In this document: positions 1 through 9,657 of the stretch, one piece after another
Layout of the letters: the number at the start of each line of letters is the position of its first letter
Numbering within the stretch: the first letter of the stretch is position 1
Assembly: GCA_920105625.2 (NCBI GenBank)
Contig: CAKKTE020000204.1
Coordinates: forward strand, 310,001-374,000
From: Clusia tigrina
Lineage: Eukaryota > Arthropoda > Insecta > Diptera > Clusiidae
DNA: 64,000 bases
Direction: 5' to 3'
Notes under the pieces: generated by a model
Seen by the model: only the letters and a program-made list of their open reading frames with translations
Databases searched by the model: none
What the model was told of the DNA's origin: nothing
Position numbers and translations under genes: made by a program

Positions 1-80
1 ATCGAAGCATTAGCACCGTTGGACTTTAATCCATTAACAACTGCGAAGCAAAAGAAGAGCAACACAATCTACTTGGCAAA

Positions 81-121
81 ATGCGATCAGCTTGTTTCTC
101 AACCATTATTGTATATTATTT
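81..121 (+). CDS. Candidate env leader exon (13 codons plus two bases)
   Basis: A reading frame starts at ATG 81-83 and runs 13 full codons plus two bases to the donor at 121/122. If unspliced it stops one codon later, at TAA 123-125. The codons are mostly for small, hydrophobic and aromatic residues, as in the beginning of a signal peptide. The acceptor at 4938/4939 supplies the third base and then continues in the env frame, so the phases agree. Errantiviruses are known to express env from a spliced subgenomic RNA. That this exon supplies the env start codon is my inference from phase, motif quality and the lack of an early ATG in env. Confidence 0.6.
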
Positions 122-128
122 GTAAGTT
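120..128 (+). promoter_or_regulatory. Splice donor for env mRNA
   Basis: The sequence TT|GTAAGTT has its exon end at 121 and the intron begins GTAAGT at 122-127, which is a full consensus 5' splice site. It lies before gag, so splicing from here removes gag and pol. Its partner is the acceptor at 4938/4939. Confidence 0.65.
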
Positions 129-207
129 CATGATTATTATTAAAGAACATTATTATATAAAAAAATATATAAACAAAAAAATTAATTAAGTTGCTATATA
201 CATCTAT

Positions 208-1425
208 ATGTTTAAGAGAAAAGCAAAAACTCTAGCTCTGGAAAAACTTCAATTAAGAAAAAGAACAAAAAATTTAGAAAGCATTCCAGAAGAAAATAAT
301 CTTGAAAAACGTACGAATATATTAGATAATATGAATACACCACAAAACCAATCCCAATCCCATCCCCAAAATGTAGCTAGTGCACAAGAAGTTTTCAATT
401 TCTTCAAAATCCCTGATGTGATCAAGGACCTTCCTTACTTTGACGGAAACCCTCGTCTCCTACACAATTTTATTACTAATGTTGAAGAAATCTTACTATT
501 CTTAAAAGGCACAGAACAAACACCTTACGGTCAAATCCTTCTGAGAGCTATCAGAAATAAGATCACAGGAGCTGCAAATGAAGTTCTTAATACTTACCTA
601 ACCCAGCTCGACTGGGATGAAATCAAAACAAATTTAATTTCTGCCTTCGCAGATAAAAGAACGGAAACTACTCTTATAAGAGATCTCCATAATATCAGAC
701 AGGCTGGTAAATCCTTAGAACAATTCCATGCAGAAATCTTAGAAATCCAAGCAGCTCTTCTTAACAATGTTCTAATGAATGAAAAAGAGCAAAAAATAAT
801 TCGTTCAAAAAGAGAATTATTTGCAGAAATGTGCCTTAACACGTTTCTAACAGGGCTAAGAGAACCTCTTGGTGCAACAATTAGAGCCATGCGTCCAGAC
901 AATTTACCGACAGCTCTCGCTTACTGCATAAAGGAACAAAACATCACCTCATTTAAACAACCTCTAAGACCCTACAGACCATACTACGAACCATACCAAC
1001 CAAAACCATATGCAAGAGAACAAATCCAACCTTACAGACAATCTAATCCTGTGTTCCAAAATAGATTTCAAAAACCAGTAAACCCAGAATTCCATAGACC
1101 CCAATACAATTCTAATAGGTATTACAATAACAACAATAGAGTAGAACAGCACACCACTACCAATAGAAACGCTATCATGTATCCAAAACCAGAACCAGTC
1201 GACAATAATACAACTCGTACAAATTTTAGACCAAGCACATCATACTCATTCAATAGAACAAACACAGCAAGACGCAACTTTGAACCTCAAACACAACAAA
1301 ATTCCAATTTCCACAACATCAATCAGACACATAATTTTATAAACAATGACCCCGCAAACTTATTCAACATTGATGATAGTGTAAATTTTCAATCATCAGC
1401 CTTGAAAACCCCACAGGATACGTAG
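208..1425 (+). CDS. gag: Errantivirus Gag polyprotein
   Basis: Structural polyprotein of 405 residues that would form the particle core. The ATG at 208 is chosen because it opens the longest frame and follows the leader. Residues 1-35 are rich in Lys, Arg and Leu. From about residue 65 there is the block around LPYFDGNPRLLHNF, typical of the capsid-like region of Ty3/gypsy Gag, continuing to about residue 250. The last 150 residues are rich in Asn, Gln, Pro, Tyr and Arg. I see no CCHC zinc knuckle, which is usual for errantivirus Gag, where a basic tail is thought to bind RNA. The frame is intact. Its last 46 bases overlap the opening of pol, which lies in the -1 frame. The repetitive Asn/Gln tail is low complexity. 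Confidence 0.9.
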   Translation: MFKRKAKTLALEKLQLRKRTKNLESIPEENNLEKRTNILDNMNTPQNQSQSHPQNVASAQEVFNFFKIPDVIKDLPYFDGNPRLLHNFITNVEEILLFLKGTEQTPYGQILLRAIRNKITGAANEVLNTYLTQLDWDEIKTNLISAFADKRTETTLIRDLHNIRQAGKSLEQFHAEILEIQAALLNNVLMNEKEQKIIRSKRELFAEMCLNTFLTGLREPLGATIRAMRPDNLPTALAYCIKEQNITSFKQPLRPYRPYYEPYQPKPYAREQIQPYRQSNPVFQNRFQKPVNPEFHRPQYNSNRYYNNNNRVEQHTTTNRNAIMYPKPEPVDNNTTRTNFRPSTSYSFNRTNTARRNFEPQTQQNSNFHNINQTHNFINNDPANLFNIDDSVNFQSSALKTPQDT

Positions 1426-2774
1426 ACATAAATAAGCATGGATCTAAACTACCATTTATATTAATATCATCACCTTTCGGTCGGTCATTACGCTTCCTAA
1501 TCGATTCAGGAGCCTCTTCGTCATTTATTAATCCGGAATTTGTACCTCAGAAATACCACATAAAATGCCAACCTATAACTATAACTACAGTAGCAAACAA
1601 ATATATCCTGGACACAAAAACAACACTACCTATATTTACCGAATTCAAAGAAAGTGGTAAATTCGAATTTCTAATATTTAAGTTTCATAATTATTTTGAT
1701 GGCCTCCTAGGAGTCGACATATTGCAAAATTTAAAAGCGAACCTTGACCTCAAAAATAATAACTTAATAACACCTAAAACAGTCATCCCTTTACAAATGA
1801 AACCTACAACAACCTCTCACAAATACCTTATAACTGCCAATTCAAAATCGATCGTAGAACTTCCGGTAGATATTGAACATGGAGAAATTTTTGTTAAATT
1901 AACCAACATCTCAGATTGTTTAGAAATCTCTGAAGGCATTTATATAGCAAACAACTGGTTGAGTAATCTAGAAATAGTTAACAAATCGAACGAAGGTCAA
2001 ATACTGCTTCTCGAACAGCCAATAAAAGCGGAACCATACGATTCAGCCAGTTTTGTAGAACTTAATTGTATTAACCCAGAACCACTAACAATACCAGACC
2101 AATCAGACATAAAAACATTAATACGAACAGACCACCTAAATAAAGAAGAACAAAAAGCCCTTCTTCATCTTTGTAGGCAATTTGACTCTGTCTTTTATAG
2201 AGAAAGTCAGAACCTTACTTTTACGAATCATGTAAAACATAAAATAACAACAACAGATGAAATACCAATTCACACGAAATCTTATCGATATCCATACGTA
2301 CACAAAGAGGTGGTCCAAAGACAAATAGAAAGCATGCTAGACCAAGGAATCATTAAGCCTTCATATTCACCTTGGAGCTCTCCTGTATGGATTGTCCCCA
2401 AGAAACAAGACGCTAGCAAAATACAAAAATGGCGCCTTGTCATAGATTTTAGGAAGCTAAATGAAAAGACTATATCCGACAAGTACCCTTTACCAAATAT
2501 ATCAGAGATTTTGGATAAACTAGGTAAATGCTTATATTTTTCAACACTGGACTTAGCCAGTGGGTTTCACCAAATTGTGATGGAACCAAACGATGTTCCA
2601 AAAACGGCGTTTACAGTCGAAGGTGGACATTTTGAATTTATCAGAATGCCATTTGGCCTTAAAAACGCCCCCTCAACGTTCCAAAGAGTGATGGATAATG
2701 TACTAAAAGATCTCGTTGGGAAAATTTGCCTAGTGTATCTTGACGACATTATTATATTTTCTACTTCACTCTAA
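1380..2774 (+). pseudogene. pol: Errantivirus pol, first part: aspartic protease and RT up to an in-frame stop
   Basis: The -1 frame opens after TAG 1377-1379 and is read by frameshifting, so no start codon is expected. The protease active site LIDSGAS lies near 1497-1517. After a linker comes reverse transcriptase: a block near 2430-2570 containing LVIDFRKLN, KYPLPNI and STLDLASGFHQI (catalytic Asp of motif A in STLDLA), then the YLDD catalytic box at 2736-2747. TAA at 2772-2774, eight codons after YLDD, stops the frame. The sequence after it continues in the same frame with normal RT thumb and RNase H sequence, so this is a point nonsense change rather than the natural end. As it stands it would give a protease plus truncated RT lacking the thumb, RNase H and integrase. 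Confidence 0.88.
1383..1389 (+). promoter_or_regulatory. -1 ribosomal frameshift site (A AAT TTT) joining gag and pol
   Basis: In the gag frame this heptamer reads A AAT TTT, a canonical X XXY YYZ slippery sequence. It sits four bases after the stop that closes the -1 frame upstream (TAG 1377-1379) and 33 bases before the gag stop at 1423. It is therefore inside the only 46-base window where a -1 shift can work. No downstream stem or pseudoknot was obvious by eye. Confidence 0.7.
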
Positions 2775-4883
2775 GAACACATCTTAAACCTGAAACAAGT
2801 CTTTAAAAGATTAGAATCCTCTAATTTTAAAATACAGCTTAATAAATCAGAATTTCTCAAAAAAGAGATCAGTTTCTTAGGGCACATAGTGTCTACTGAG
2901 GGTATAAAACCAAACCCTGCGAAAATTCAGGCAATTAAAAATTTTCCATTACCCCGAACACAAAAACAGATCAAATCATTTTTAGGCCTTCTCGGCTATT
3001 ACCGAAAATTTATTAAGGATTTTGCAAAAATTGTTAAACCAATTACATCATGTCTCAAGAAAAACAGGAAAATAGATTTCAATCAAGACTATATGAACGC
3101 GTTTGAAATATGCAAAGATTTGTTATGTAACGATCCCATACTACAGTATCCGGATTTTTCTAAGCCCTTTGTCCTTACCACCGATGCAAGCGACTTTGCG
3201 ATTGGAGCAATATTATCGCAAGGCCCAATAGGTAATGATAGACCAATTTGCTATGCGAGCCGTACTTTATGTGAATCTGAAGTAAACTACTCAACAATTG
3301 AGAAAGAACTTCTTGCAATAGTTTGGGCAACAAAGTATTTTCGTCCATACTTGTATGGTCGCAAATTCAAAATTGTCACGGATCATCGTCCACTAACGTG
3401 GATTATGAGTTTAAAAGACCCTAACTCTAAATTAGTACGGTGGAGGTTAAAACTAGAAGAGTTTGAATACGAAATCCACTACAAAAAAGGTCAACAAAAT
3501 ACAAATGCTGATGCACTCAGCAGGGTTCAAATAGAAAAAGACTGTATCGACCTCAATATGAACGAAATCGCTTCAAATCAAGGCACTCAGGGTACCACTA
3601 TGCACTCAGCCGATGAAAACCTCGACGATGGCATTTACATTTCTGGAAAAACTTTGAACGAATTTAATTTACAGATAATATTAGAAAAATCCAATACAGG
3701 CTCACCTATGACTCTAGAGACAATATTTAAAAATAAACAGAGACGAACTATAAGGCGCCCAGACTTCGACGAAAAGATAATGACGGACATTTTCAAAAAA
3801 TTCCTAGCCCCAAACAAACTAAATGCAATTTTCACCGAGGATGAAATTTTTCGCGTTGTGCAATCCACCTATTCGAAATATTTTGCAAATAGCAAAATTT
3901 TCAGAATCATACGGTGCACCGAAAAAGTAATAGATGTAAAGACACCTGACGAACAGGAAAGCATCATTAGAGAATACCACTTAAATAACAACCACAGGGG
4001 AATTAATGAAACACTTTTGCATCTTAAAAGAAACTATTATTTCCCCTTTCTAAAAAATAGAATAACACAAACAATCAGCAATTGTGAAAAATGCCAATCA
4101 TTAAAATATGATAGGAACCCACAAAAACCCAAATTTCAAAAGCCTGAAACACCCCTACGACCACTAGACATACTTCATTTAGACATTTATACAATAAATA
4201 ATAACCAAATGCTAACAATAATTGATAAATTTTCTAAATTTGCCGCCGCCTTTACACTTCCAAATAGGACTAGTATTTCTATCTTGAAATCGTTAAAATA
4301 TTTCATAAGCCAATTTGGCATCCCAAAAAAAATCGTGTGCGACCAGGGTACAGAATTTTTGAATTTCATTTTCAAAGATTTCTGTAAACAATACAACATT
4401 TGCTTACACTACACATCTTTCAAACAGACAAGTAGCAATGCACCAGTAGAAAGGTTGCATTCAACGCTTACAGAAATCTATCGCATTATTTTGACTAAAC
4501 GAAAGGAAAACAAGCTAGAAACAGACCATGAAGAAACTCTACTAGAGACACTAATAACTTACAATAATGCTATTCATTCTGCCACAAAACTCACCCCATA
4601 CGAACTATTTCATGGCAGGACCTACAAATTCGACAATAACGTAAAATTTAATAACGAACACGATTACCTAAAAAAATTAAATAAATTCCAAGAAGTTTTG
4701 TACCCTTCCATTAAAGACAAATTAGAAACCGCTGTCTCAAATCGTATTGACAGGCTTAATGAAACTAGAACAGAACCTGAGATCAGGGAAATAGACGAAA
4801 ATATTTATAGAAGAAACTGTAGGCGGAATAAAATAACACCACGATTCTCTAAACAAAAAATAAAAAGAGACAACTACCAATAA
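2775..4883 (+). pseudogene. pol: Errantivirus pol, second part: RT thumb, RNase H and integrase
   Basis: This is the direct in-frame continuation of pol after the stop at 2772-2774, about 702 codons. RT thumb sequence near 2870-3060 includes FLGHIVS and FLGLLGYYRKFI. RNase H acidic residues are present: TTDASDFAIG (Asp at 3183), IEKELLAIVW (Glu at 3306), TDHRPL (Asp at 3381) and NADALSR (Asp at 3510). Integrase follows: a zinc-binding HHCC set (His 3978 and 3993, Cys 4083 and 4092) and the catalytic triad Asp 4182, Asp 4341, Glu 4449, the last two separated by 35 residues as in D,D(35)E. All catalytic residues checked are intact. It ends at TAA 4881-4883, 55 bases before the env splice acceptor. 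Without readthrough of the upstream stop it cannot be made as part of Gag-Pol. Confidence 0.9.
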
Positions 4884-4924
4884 CCAAAAAATTCATAAAT
4901 CTAGGATAAAAAAGAAACGTAAAA

Positions 4925-4940
4925 CCTTCTCATTTTAGGG
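4925..4940 (+). promoter_or_regulatory. Splice acceptor for env mRNA
   Basis: A pyrimidine-rich run (CCTTCTCATTTTAG) ends in AG at 4937-4938 and the exon begins GG at 4939. It lies just after the pol stop and inside the open env frame (open from 4910), where a subgenomic env acceptor is expected. The first base of this exon completes the split codon left by the donor at 121/122. Confidence 0.65.
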
Positions 4941-6565
4941 TCACATCAGTGGCAGCAAAACTCATTGAAATCCGAGATTTGTCTGAAAATAAAGGCATCC
5001 TACCCATAAAACTAGGCCCCGCCAGGCATATAATAAGCCACAACAATCTCATACATGTCATCAATTTGGACAAATACACTGAGAAAATAGACCAGATTAA
5101 TAACACAATTAAATTATTCGAGAGAAATAGATCAACGAAACTCTACACTGACACTACAAAACTGAAACTGAAAGAATTACAATCCAGATTAAACATATTA
5201 AACACTAAACGCAGCAAAAGAGGACTAATGGACGGAATTGGTCATGTTATTAAATTAATATCCGGTAACATGGACGCATACGACGCTCAAGAGATAAACC
5301 AACAGATAAGAAACTTTGAATTAAACCAGGAAAAAATAAATATGAGCATATCAAACGATCATAATCTTAATCTTAAAATGATAGCTAGGTTCAAAAACAT
5401 CACCGATCACATTAACGAGGTCCAGAATACAATAGAATTTTTCATGAATAGAAACGTAGATCAAGCAAACCATTTACTGAAAACTACAGACAATATAATC
5501 AGGGAGGTACAATATCTAAACCAGCTGAACTACAACATAGAGATACTAACCAACCACATTAATGACATATCAGAAGCTATCATACTGGCAAAACTAAACA
5601 TTATCCCTAAACTAATTCTTCACCCTGACGAAATCGAACAAATAAGCGAACATTTAGAAAACCAGTTTATTAAAACAAACTCCATAGAAAATATATACGA
5701 ACTTCTTGGCCTCCAAGCCTATTACAATGGATCCAATATAATCTTCAATATCCAAATCCCTAACCTTGATCCTAACTCCTACCAATTCTTACACATAGTT
5801 CCTCTACCAATAAATAAAACAAAAACTATTGTCACAGAACCATACGTATTATATAACCAATTTAAAATTGTATATTTTTCACAAAGATGCCAAAAGATAG
5901 AAAAAATATTTTATTGTTCAAAATCCAAAAACGAATAAATAGTTGCAAACTCTAAATGCATTGGCCACTTATTGAATAACCAGAATGCTGACTGCGTAAT
6001 CAACGACATTGGTGAAACACAGTCTATAGAACAGCCAGAACCGAACCTAATTCTATTCATTAATACACCAAAAATACAAATAGAAACAACTTGTGACATC
6101 AACAATAGATCCATCGAAGGAACAGCCTTACTACACTATAAAAACTGCAAAATTCAAGTCAACAACATAACATACGACGATGATACCAACACCTTCTGGG
6201 AGGACATTTACATAGCACCAGCACCTCTGGCCGAAATCCACGCTTCAACAGAAACTAAAATTATCACCCTCAAGAAGTTATCGGAATACGACATGGAGCA
6301 AAAAGAAGAAATCCTCACGTTATCCTCTAAAATGAATTTACAAGGTCTAATAGACTCATTTATGTGGCTATTAATCATCACTTCGGTTATCCTAATCTTC
6401 AAAAGAATGTACACCAAGAAAAGAAAACTTGACATCCATACTGAAGCTACAATCCCTTCGATCTCTCCGCTTCAGACTAAGGGGGGAGGAGTTACGTGTA
6501 CACTGCACCAACAACAACATCAACAAGAACTCACTTACATCAACAGTAAGCTTTGTCAGCAATAG
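4939..6565 (+). pseudogene. env: Errantivirus envelope glycoprotein, with one in-frame stop
   Basis: Class I-type fusion glycoprotein of the errantivirus/baculovirus F-like group, which acts at the membrane. No ATG occurs early in the frame (first Met well downstream); the GTG at 4949 is not a credible start, so a spliced leader exon is expected. A furin-type site RSKR lies at 5210-5221, followed by GLMDGIG, the usual start of the fusion peptide. Coiled-coil-prone heptads rich in Asn, Ile and Leu follow to about 5600. TAA at 5936-5938 interrupts the frame; the same frame stays open from 5939 to 6565 and holds NIT (possible glycosylation), a transmembrane segment at about 6359-6403 and a basic cytoplasmic tail. 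The 3' end overlaps the polypurine tract and LTR. As it stands the product would lack its membrane anchor. Confidence 0.87.
6479..6489 (+). other. Polypurine tract (plus-strand primer)
   Basis: The run AAGGGGGGAGG directly precedes AGTTAC, a typical start of errantivirus LTRs. It would prime plus-strand DNA synthesis. It lies inside the env reading frame. Confidence 0.8.
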
Positions 6566-6844
6566 AGGCCGCTACCCGCTACACCCTCAATACTTGGCCA
6601 GTGCAGCTAACAGGAAATGCAAAGTATCAAATTCAAACCAAAATTCATAATAATAAGAATATTGCGAAATAACATAAATATGTATTTATTTTAAGCCAAT
6701 TTATTAATCGCTTACATAATCATTTATTTAAAGCCACATTTGTATCTAGTTTAAGAATATTACAAAGAAGTTTTTAGAAATAAACTGATTGTTGAAAGCA
6801 TAAGTTGTGTTTTTTTCGCTCTCCACTACTGAGATAACATAATT
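6490..6844 (+). repeat. Errantivirus 3' LTR
   Basis: The left edge is set by the polypurine tract and the AGTTAC start. The right edge is less certain. I place it at TAATT (6840-6844), which forms an imperfect inverted match to AGTTA and is followed by CGCGC, a plausible target-site duplication. That gives about 355 bp. The 5' LTR is not in the window, so the limits cannot be checked by alignment here. The start of the LTR encodes the last residues of env. Confidence 0.65.
6779..6784 (+). terminator. Polyadenylation signal AATAAA in the 3' LTR
   Basis: AATAAA is followed about 25-35 bases downstream by a GT/T-rich stretch (TTGTGTTTTTTTC, near 6804), the usual arrangement for cleavage and polyadenylation of the proviral transcript. 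Confidence 0.6.
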
Positions 6845-6965
6845 CGCGCAAGGGTAGCAGAGCCGGGGCGAAGTGCCAGCTTTAAGAGCTTTTTAAACTT
6901 TGCATTTAAAAAAACATAGTAGAGCATTAAAAAAAGAGCGAGAATGATTATTTAGAGACAGAGTT
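6845..6965. other. Unassigned sequence between the errantivirus LTR and recognisable BEL/Pao coding sequence
   Basis: About 120 bases with stops in all + frames and no motif I recognise. It is probably decayed BEL/Pao gag-protease sequence, because recognisable protease sequence on the same strand starts directly after it. Its first bases, CGCGC, may be the target site of the errantivirus. Confidence 0.4.
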
Positions 6966-7709
6966 TTGGGTGCTACCAAGAGAATGTACTGGTGCCCAGT
7001 TTTTTCAGCAAGAGATTTAGTGGAGATACCCATGCATTTTAAGAATGAGGGTTTATGGGCGGATCCTGAGTTTTGGAAGGCGAGACCAGTCGAGCTACTG
7101 TTAGGAGCAAATGTGGTGGCCAGAGCCATTAAGGCGATAATGCCAAATGAGGTGCAAGGCATTGCCATATATGAGAGCATGTTTGGGCTAGTCATTTTCG
7201 GGGCACAACCCTGCGAGAGAGATGAGGAGCAGGAAGTGGAGCAAAATTTTATGGAGACTTATACTAGAGATGAAACAGGGCGTTTTATTGTGACAATTCC
7301 AGTGAAAGAGACGGTGCAAGGTTTAGGCACTTCAAAGGCAATAGCATTGCGCAGATTTATGTACTTGGAGCGGAAATTAGAGAAAGACTCAGAGCTGAGA
7401 GAGCAATACGTAGAATTCATGAGAGAGTATGAGAGATTAGGGCATATGAAGTGCGCTATACAACCACCAAGAGTGGACGAGCCAGTTTATTATATCCCAC
7501 ATCACTGTGTTACCAAAAAATTTCTGGTGGTTTTTGACGCTAGCTGCCAAACGAATCGTGGCATATCTCTGAATCAAGTGCAATGTTTAGGCGATAAGTT
7601 ACAAAAGGATCTTGACGAAATTGTCATGAGATTTAGGCGTCATAAGTTTTCGATATGTGTAGTCATCAAGAAGATGTTCCGACAACTACGTGTTGCCGAA
7701 AGGCAATGA
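6966..7709 (+). pseudogene. BEL/Pao pol fragment: end of aspartic protease and start of RT
   Basis: About 247 codons without an ATG start, so it is the inside of a larger gene. Residues 30-75 (WADPEFW, VELLLGANVV, MFGLVIFGAQP) match the C-terminal half of BEL/Pao proteases. A linker follows, then the RT entry motif YYIPHHCVTKKFLVVFDAS and LNQVQCLGDKLQKDL. Around ICVVIKKMFRQLRV the motif A region, where BEL/Pao RTs carry a catalytic Asp before Ile-Glu-Lys-Met, shows Val in its place, so the polymerase would be dead. The frame ends at TGA 7707-7709. The active-site part of the protease and all of gag are missing; they may lie left of the window, beyond the inserted errantivirus. Confidence 0.8.
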
Positions 7710-8134
7710 AATTTTAAAGAATTTTTTGGCGAGAGCATAGTGTTGAGCCATTACGAGAATAGTGTTTAACGGTTGTAACGTAGGGAATGACTTCCTCCGC
7801 TTATAATGCTGTGCGAGGTTTAATACAATGTGCTAGGGAGGCGAAAGATGAATACCCAAGAGCAGCGGACATCATAGAGAGTGACTTCTATATGGATGAC
7901 TGTACTACAGGCGCACGATCTGAGCAAGAAGCAATAGTGCTCGCGAAAGAGACAAACACTGTCCTAAAAGGCGGCGGTTTCGAGCTGTGCAAATGGAAGT
8001 CGAACTCAAAAAGACTACTCAGGGCAATGAGAGCGGAGAGAGAAGAAGAGATGTTATTCCCGAGAGAAGACGAGATGACAGTGCTAGGGCTGAAATGGCT
8101 CATAGAAGAAGACAAAAATTCACCCTTGTGGTGA
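7710..8134 (+). pseudogene. BEL/Pao pol fragment: RT palm with YMDD box
   Basis: The first 75 bases are decayed RT sequence containing stops, including TAG at about 7779 just before GMTSSAYNAVRGL. From 7787 an open stretch reads through RAADIIESDFYMDDCTTGA, with the catalytic YMDD box at 7889-7900, and then the BEL/Pao signature LKGGGFELCKWKSNS and VLGLKWLIEED. It ends at TGA 8132-8134. Normally several hundred residues of RT thumb, connection and RNase H follow; here the next recognisable sequence is already close to integrase, so a large internal deletion lies at about 8135-8147. Confidence 0.8.
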
Positions 8135-8147
8135 AGACTCCTGCATT

Positions 8148-8942
8148 GCGAGAGAGCTAGTTTGTAATAAGCTCTGGTTATATGGACCGGAGTGGTTACG
8201 TAAATCAGAAATCAGTTGGCCAGCCAACATTTTTGAGCTGGAAAAACCAACGAAAGGGCTTAACGAGCTGGGAGCGTATCACGTGAAAAATTCACGCGAG
8301 TTTTTGCAAATATTTATACCGAGCAGGGGCAAGAGCATGGCGCTGATTGACTATGCGCGAAGTCTAGAGAAGAGCATCAACATATGGAGCTACATAATCA
8401 GGTTTGTGCGAAGGGCAAGGCACAGAAAGAGGAGGCGCAGAACTCGGCACAACAACCGAGCAGAGCAAGCGCCAACAGTGGAAGAGAAATGTGAAGCAAC
8501 GGAATTCCTGCTTAAGCAGGCGCAGGAGAGCGATTACAGACAAGAGATAGACAAACTAAGAGAGATTGGGCAGGTGCAAGAAGGGAGCAAAATTAGTGCG
8601 TTGAATCCAATAATGGACAGCAAGGGCCTATTGAGAGCGGGCGGGCGATTGGGGAGATCAGAAGAAGCCTATGAGATGATGGTTCCGGTGATAGTGAAGG
8701 ATGGTTCTCGCACAGCATGGCTGATAATGGACCACGCTCATCGTATCACTAAGCATGGTGCTGTGCAAGTGATGATGCAATTCATCAGACAAAAGTTTTG
8801 GATTCCAAAACTGCGGAGCCAATTAAGAGCTTTTCTCCACAAGTGCGTGGTGTGCGCGCGCTATAATCGCAGATTTGAGCAACAGCTGATGTCTGAATTG
8901 CCAGGCGACCGGGTTTAAGTGGGCAAGCCTTTTCTATATACA
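8148..8942 (+). pseudogene. BEL/Pao pol fragment: pre-integrase region and integrase zinc finger
   Basis: The stretch begins with LWLYGPEWLRKSEISWP, a well-known landmark of BEL/Pao Pol before integrase. It continues through a very basic stretch (about 8400-8460, Arg-rich, perhaps expanded by mutation), NPIMDSKGLLRAGGRLGRS and an integrase zinc-binding domain with His 8739 and 8754 and Cys 8844 and 8853. A stop, TAA at 8916-8918, interrupts it. After that stop, in the same frame, comes YTGIDCA at about 8937-8957, the motif around the first catalytic Asp of integrase (Asp at 8949-8951). Confidence 0.8.
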
Positions 8943-9657
8943 GGTATTGATTGCGCATGTCCATGTACAGTGACAATGGTACATCATTTGTAGGGGCGGC
9001 AAGGGAGCTGAGAAGAGCACGGGAGAGCTGGCAAGTAAGAGATGTTTTTAAGCATATGAGCAACAAGGAGACAGAATGGGCATTCATGACGCCAGCAGCA
9101 CCGCATCATGGCGGAATATATGAAGCTACTGTGAAGTCAATGAAGTACCACCTCACGCGCATTGCTGAGCAAAAGATTTGAACACAAGAGTAGTTATCTA
9201 CCCTCCTAGTAGAGATCGAAACAATTTTGCACTCAAGGTCTTTAACACCTTGAGTGATGATGCGGAAGATATTCAGGCCTTGACGCCAGGGCATTTTTTG
9301 ATAGGGGAGCCATTGATCATTCCCTTACCATTCGTGAGCCAGCAGCAGTCAAACATGAAAGGAGCAAGTTTATGGAGAGCACGTCAGAAAATAATTGAGC
9401 ATTTCTGGAAGAGAGGAATATTTGACGGCGCTGAAAGAGCGTGAAAAATTGTGCAGAGAACGAGAGACAATGAGCCTGGATCAATTAGTGCTGATCAAGA
9501 GTGAACTTTTTCCACCAGCGCAATGGGCTTTGGGCTTAGTGAGCTAATAAGGAGCCGAGATGGTATAATATGTTCAGTCATTGTGCAGACGGCTACAAAC
9601 CGTCTGACAAGGCCTGTTCCGAAGATATGTGTGCTTCCAATTGACCCGAGCGAATAG
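8943..9657 (+). pseudogene. BEL/Pao pol fragment: integrase core, DUF5641-like domain and C-terminus
   Basis: The integrase core resumes with YSDNGTSFVGAARELR (second catalytic Asp at 8972) and TPAAPHHGGIYEATVKSMKYHL (catalytic Glu at 9122). Only 23 bases separate the first Asp (8949) from the second, far less than the usual spacing, so an internal deletion fused the two motifs with a frame change. TGA at 9179-9181 and decayed sequence follow, then LTPGHFLIGEPL and SLWRARQKIIEHFWKRG of the DUF5641-like domain. A one-base frameshift near 9418 moves the frame on to KSELFPPAQWALGLV (to about 9543). Two stops follow, and the extreme C-terminus (TATNRLTRPVPKICVLPID) ends at TAG 9655-9657. The gene cannot be expressed as one protein. 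Confidence 0.8.

Larger units (their letters stand above)
1..207 (+). other. Errantivirus 5' leader (untranslated region and env leader exon)
   Basis: This AT-rich stretch lies upstream of the gag ATG at 208. It does not match the LTR found at 6490-6844, so it should be the internal leader between the primer-binding site and gag; the 5' LTR and primer-binding site would be left of the window. It contains a short reading frame starting at ATG 81-83 that meets a consensus splice donor at 121/122. I infer that this frame is the first coding exon of the env message. No clear tRNA primer-binding site is visible in the visible part. Confidence 0.7.

Noticed and set aside
1..207. Gypsy-type insulator (clustered zinc-finger protein sites) in the leader.
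   Set aside because: No repeated TGCATA-type motifs were seen in the visible part of the leader.
1722..1724. TTG as the start codon of pol.
   Set aside because: The frame is open from 1380 and carries the protease active site before 1722; pol is reached by frameshifting from gag.
4949..4951. GTG as the start codon of env.
   Set aside because: Eukaryotic env proteins do not normally start at GTG, and a splice acceptor lies just upstream inside the open frame, so a spliced start is more likely.
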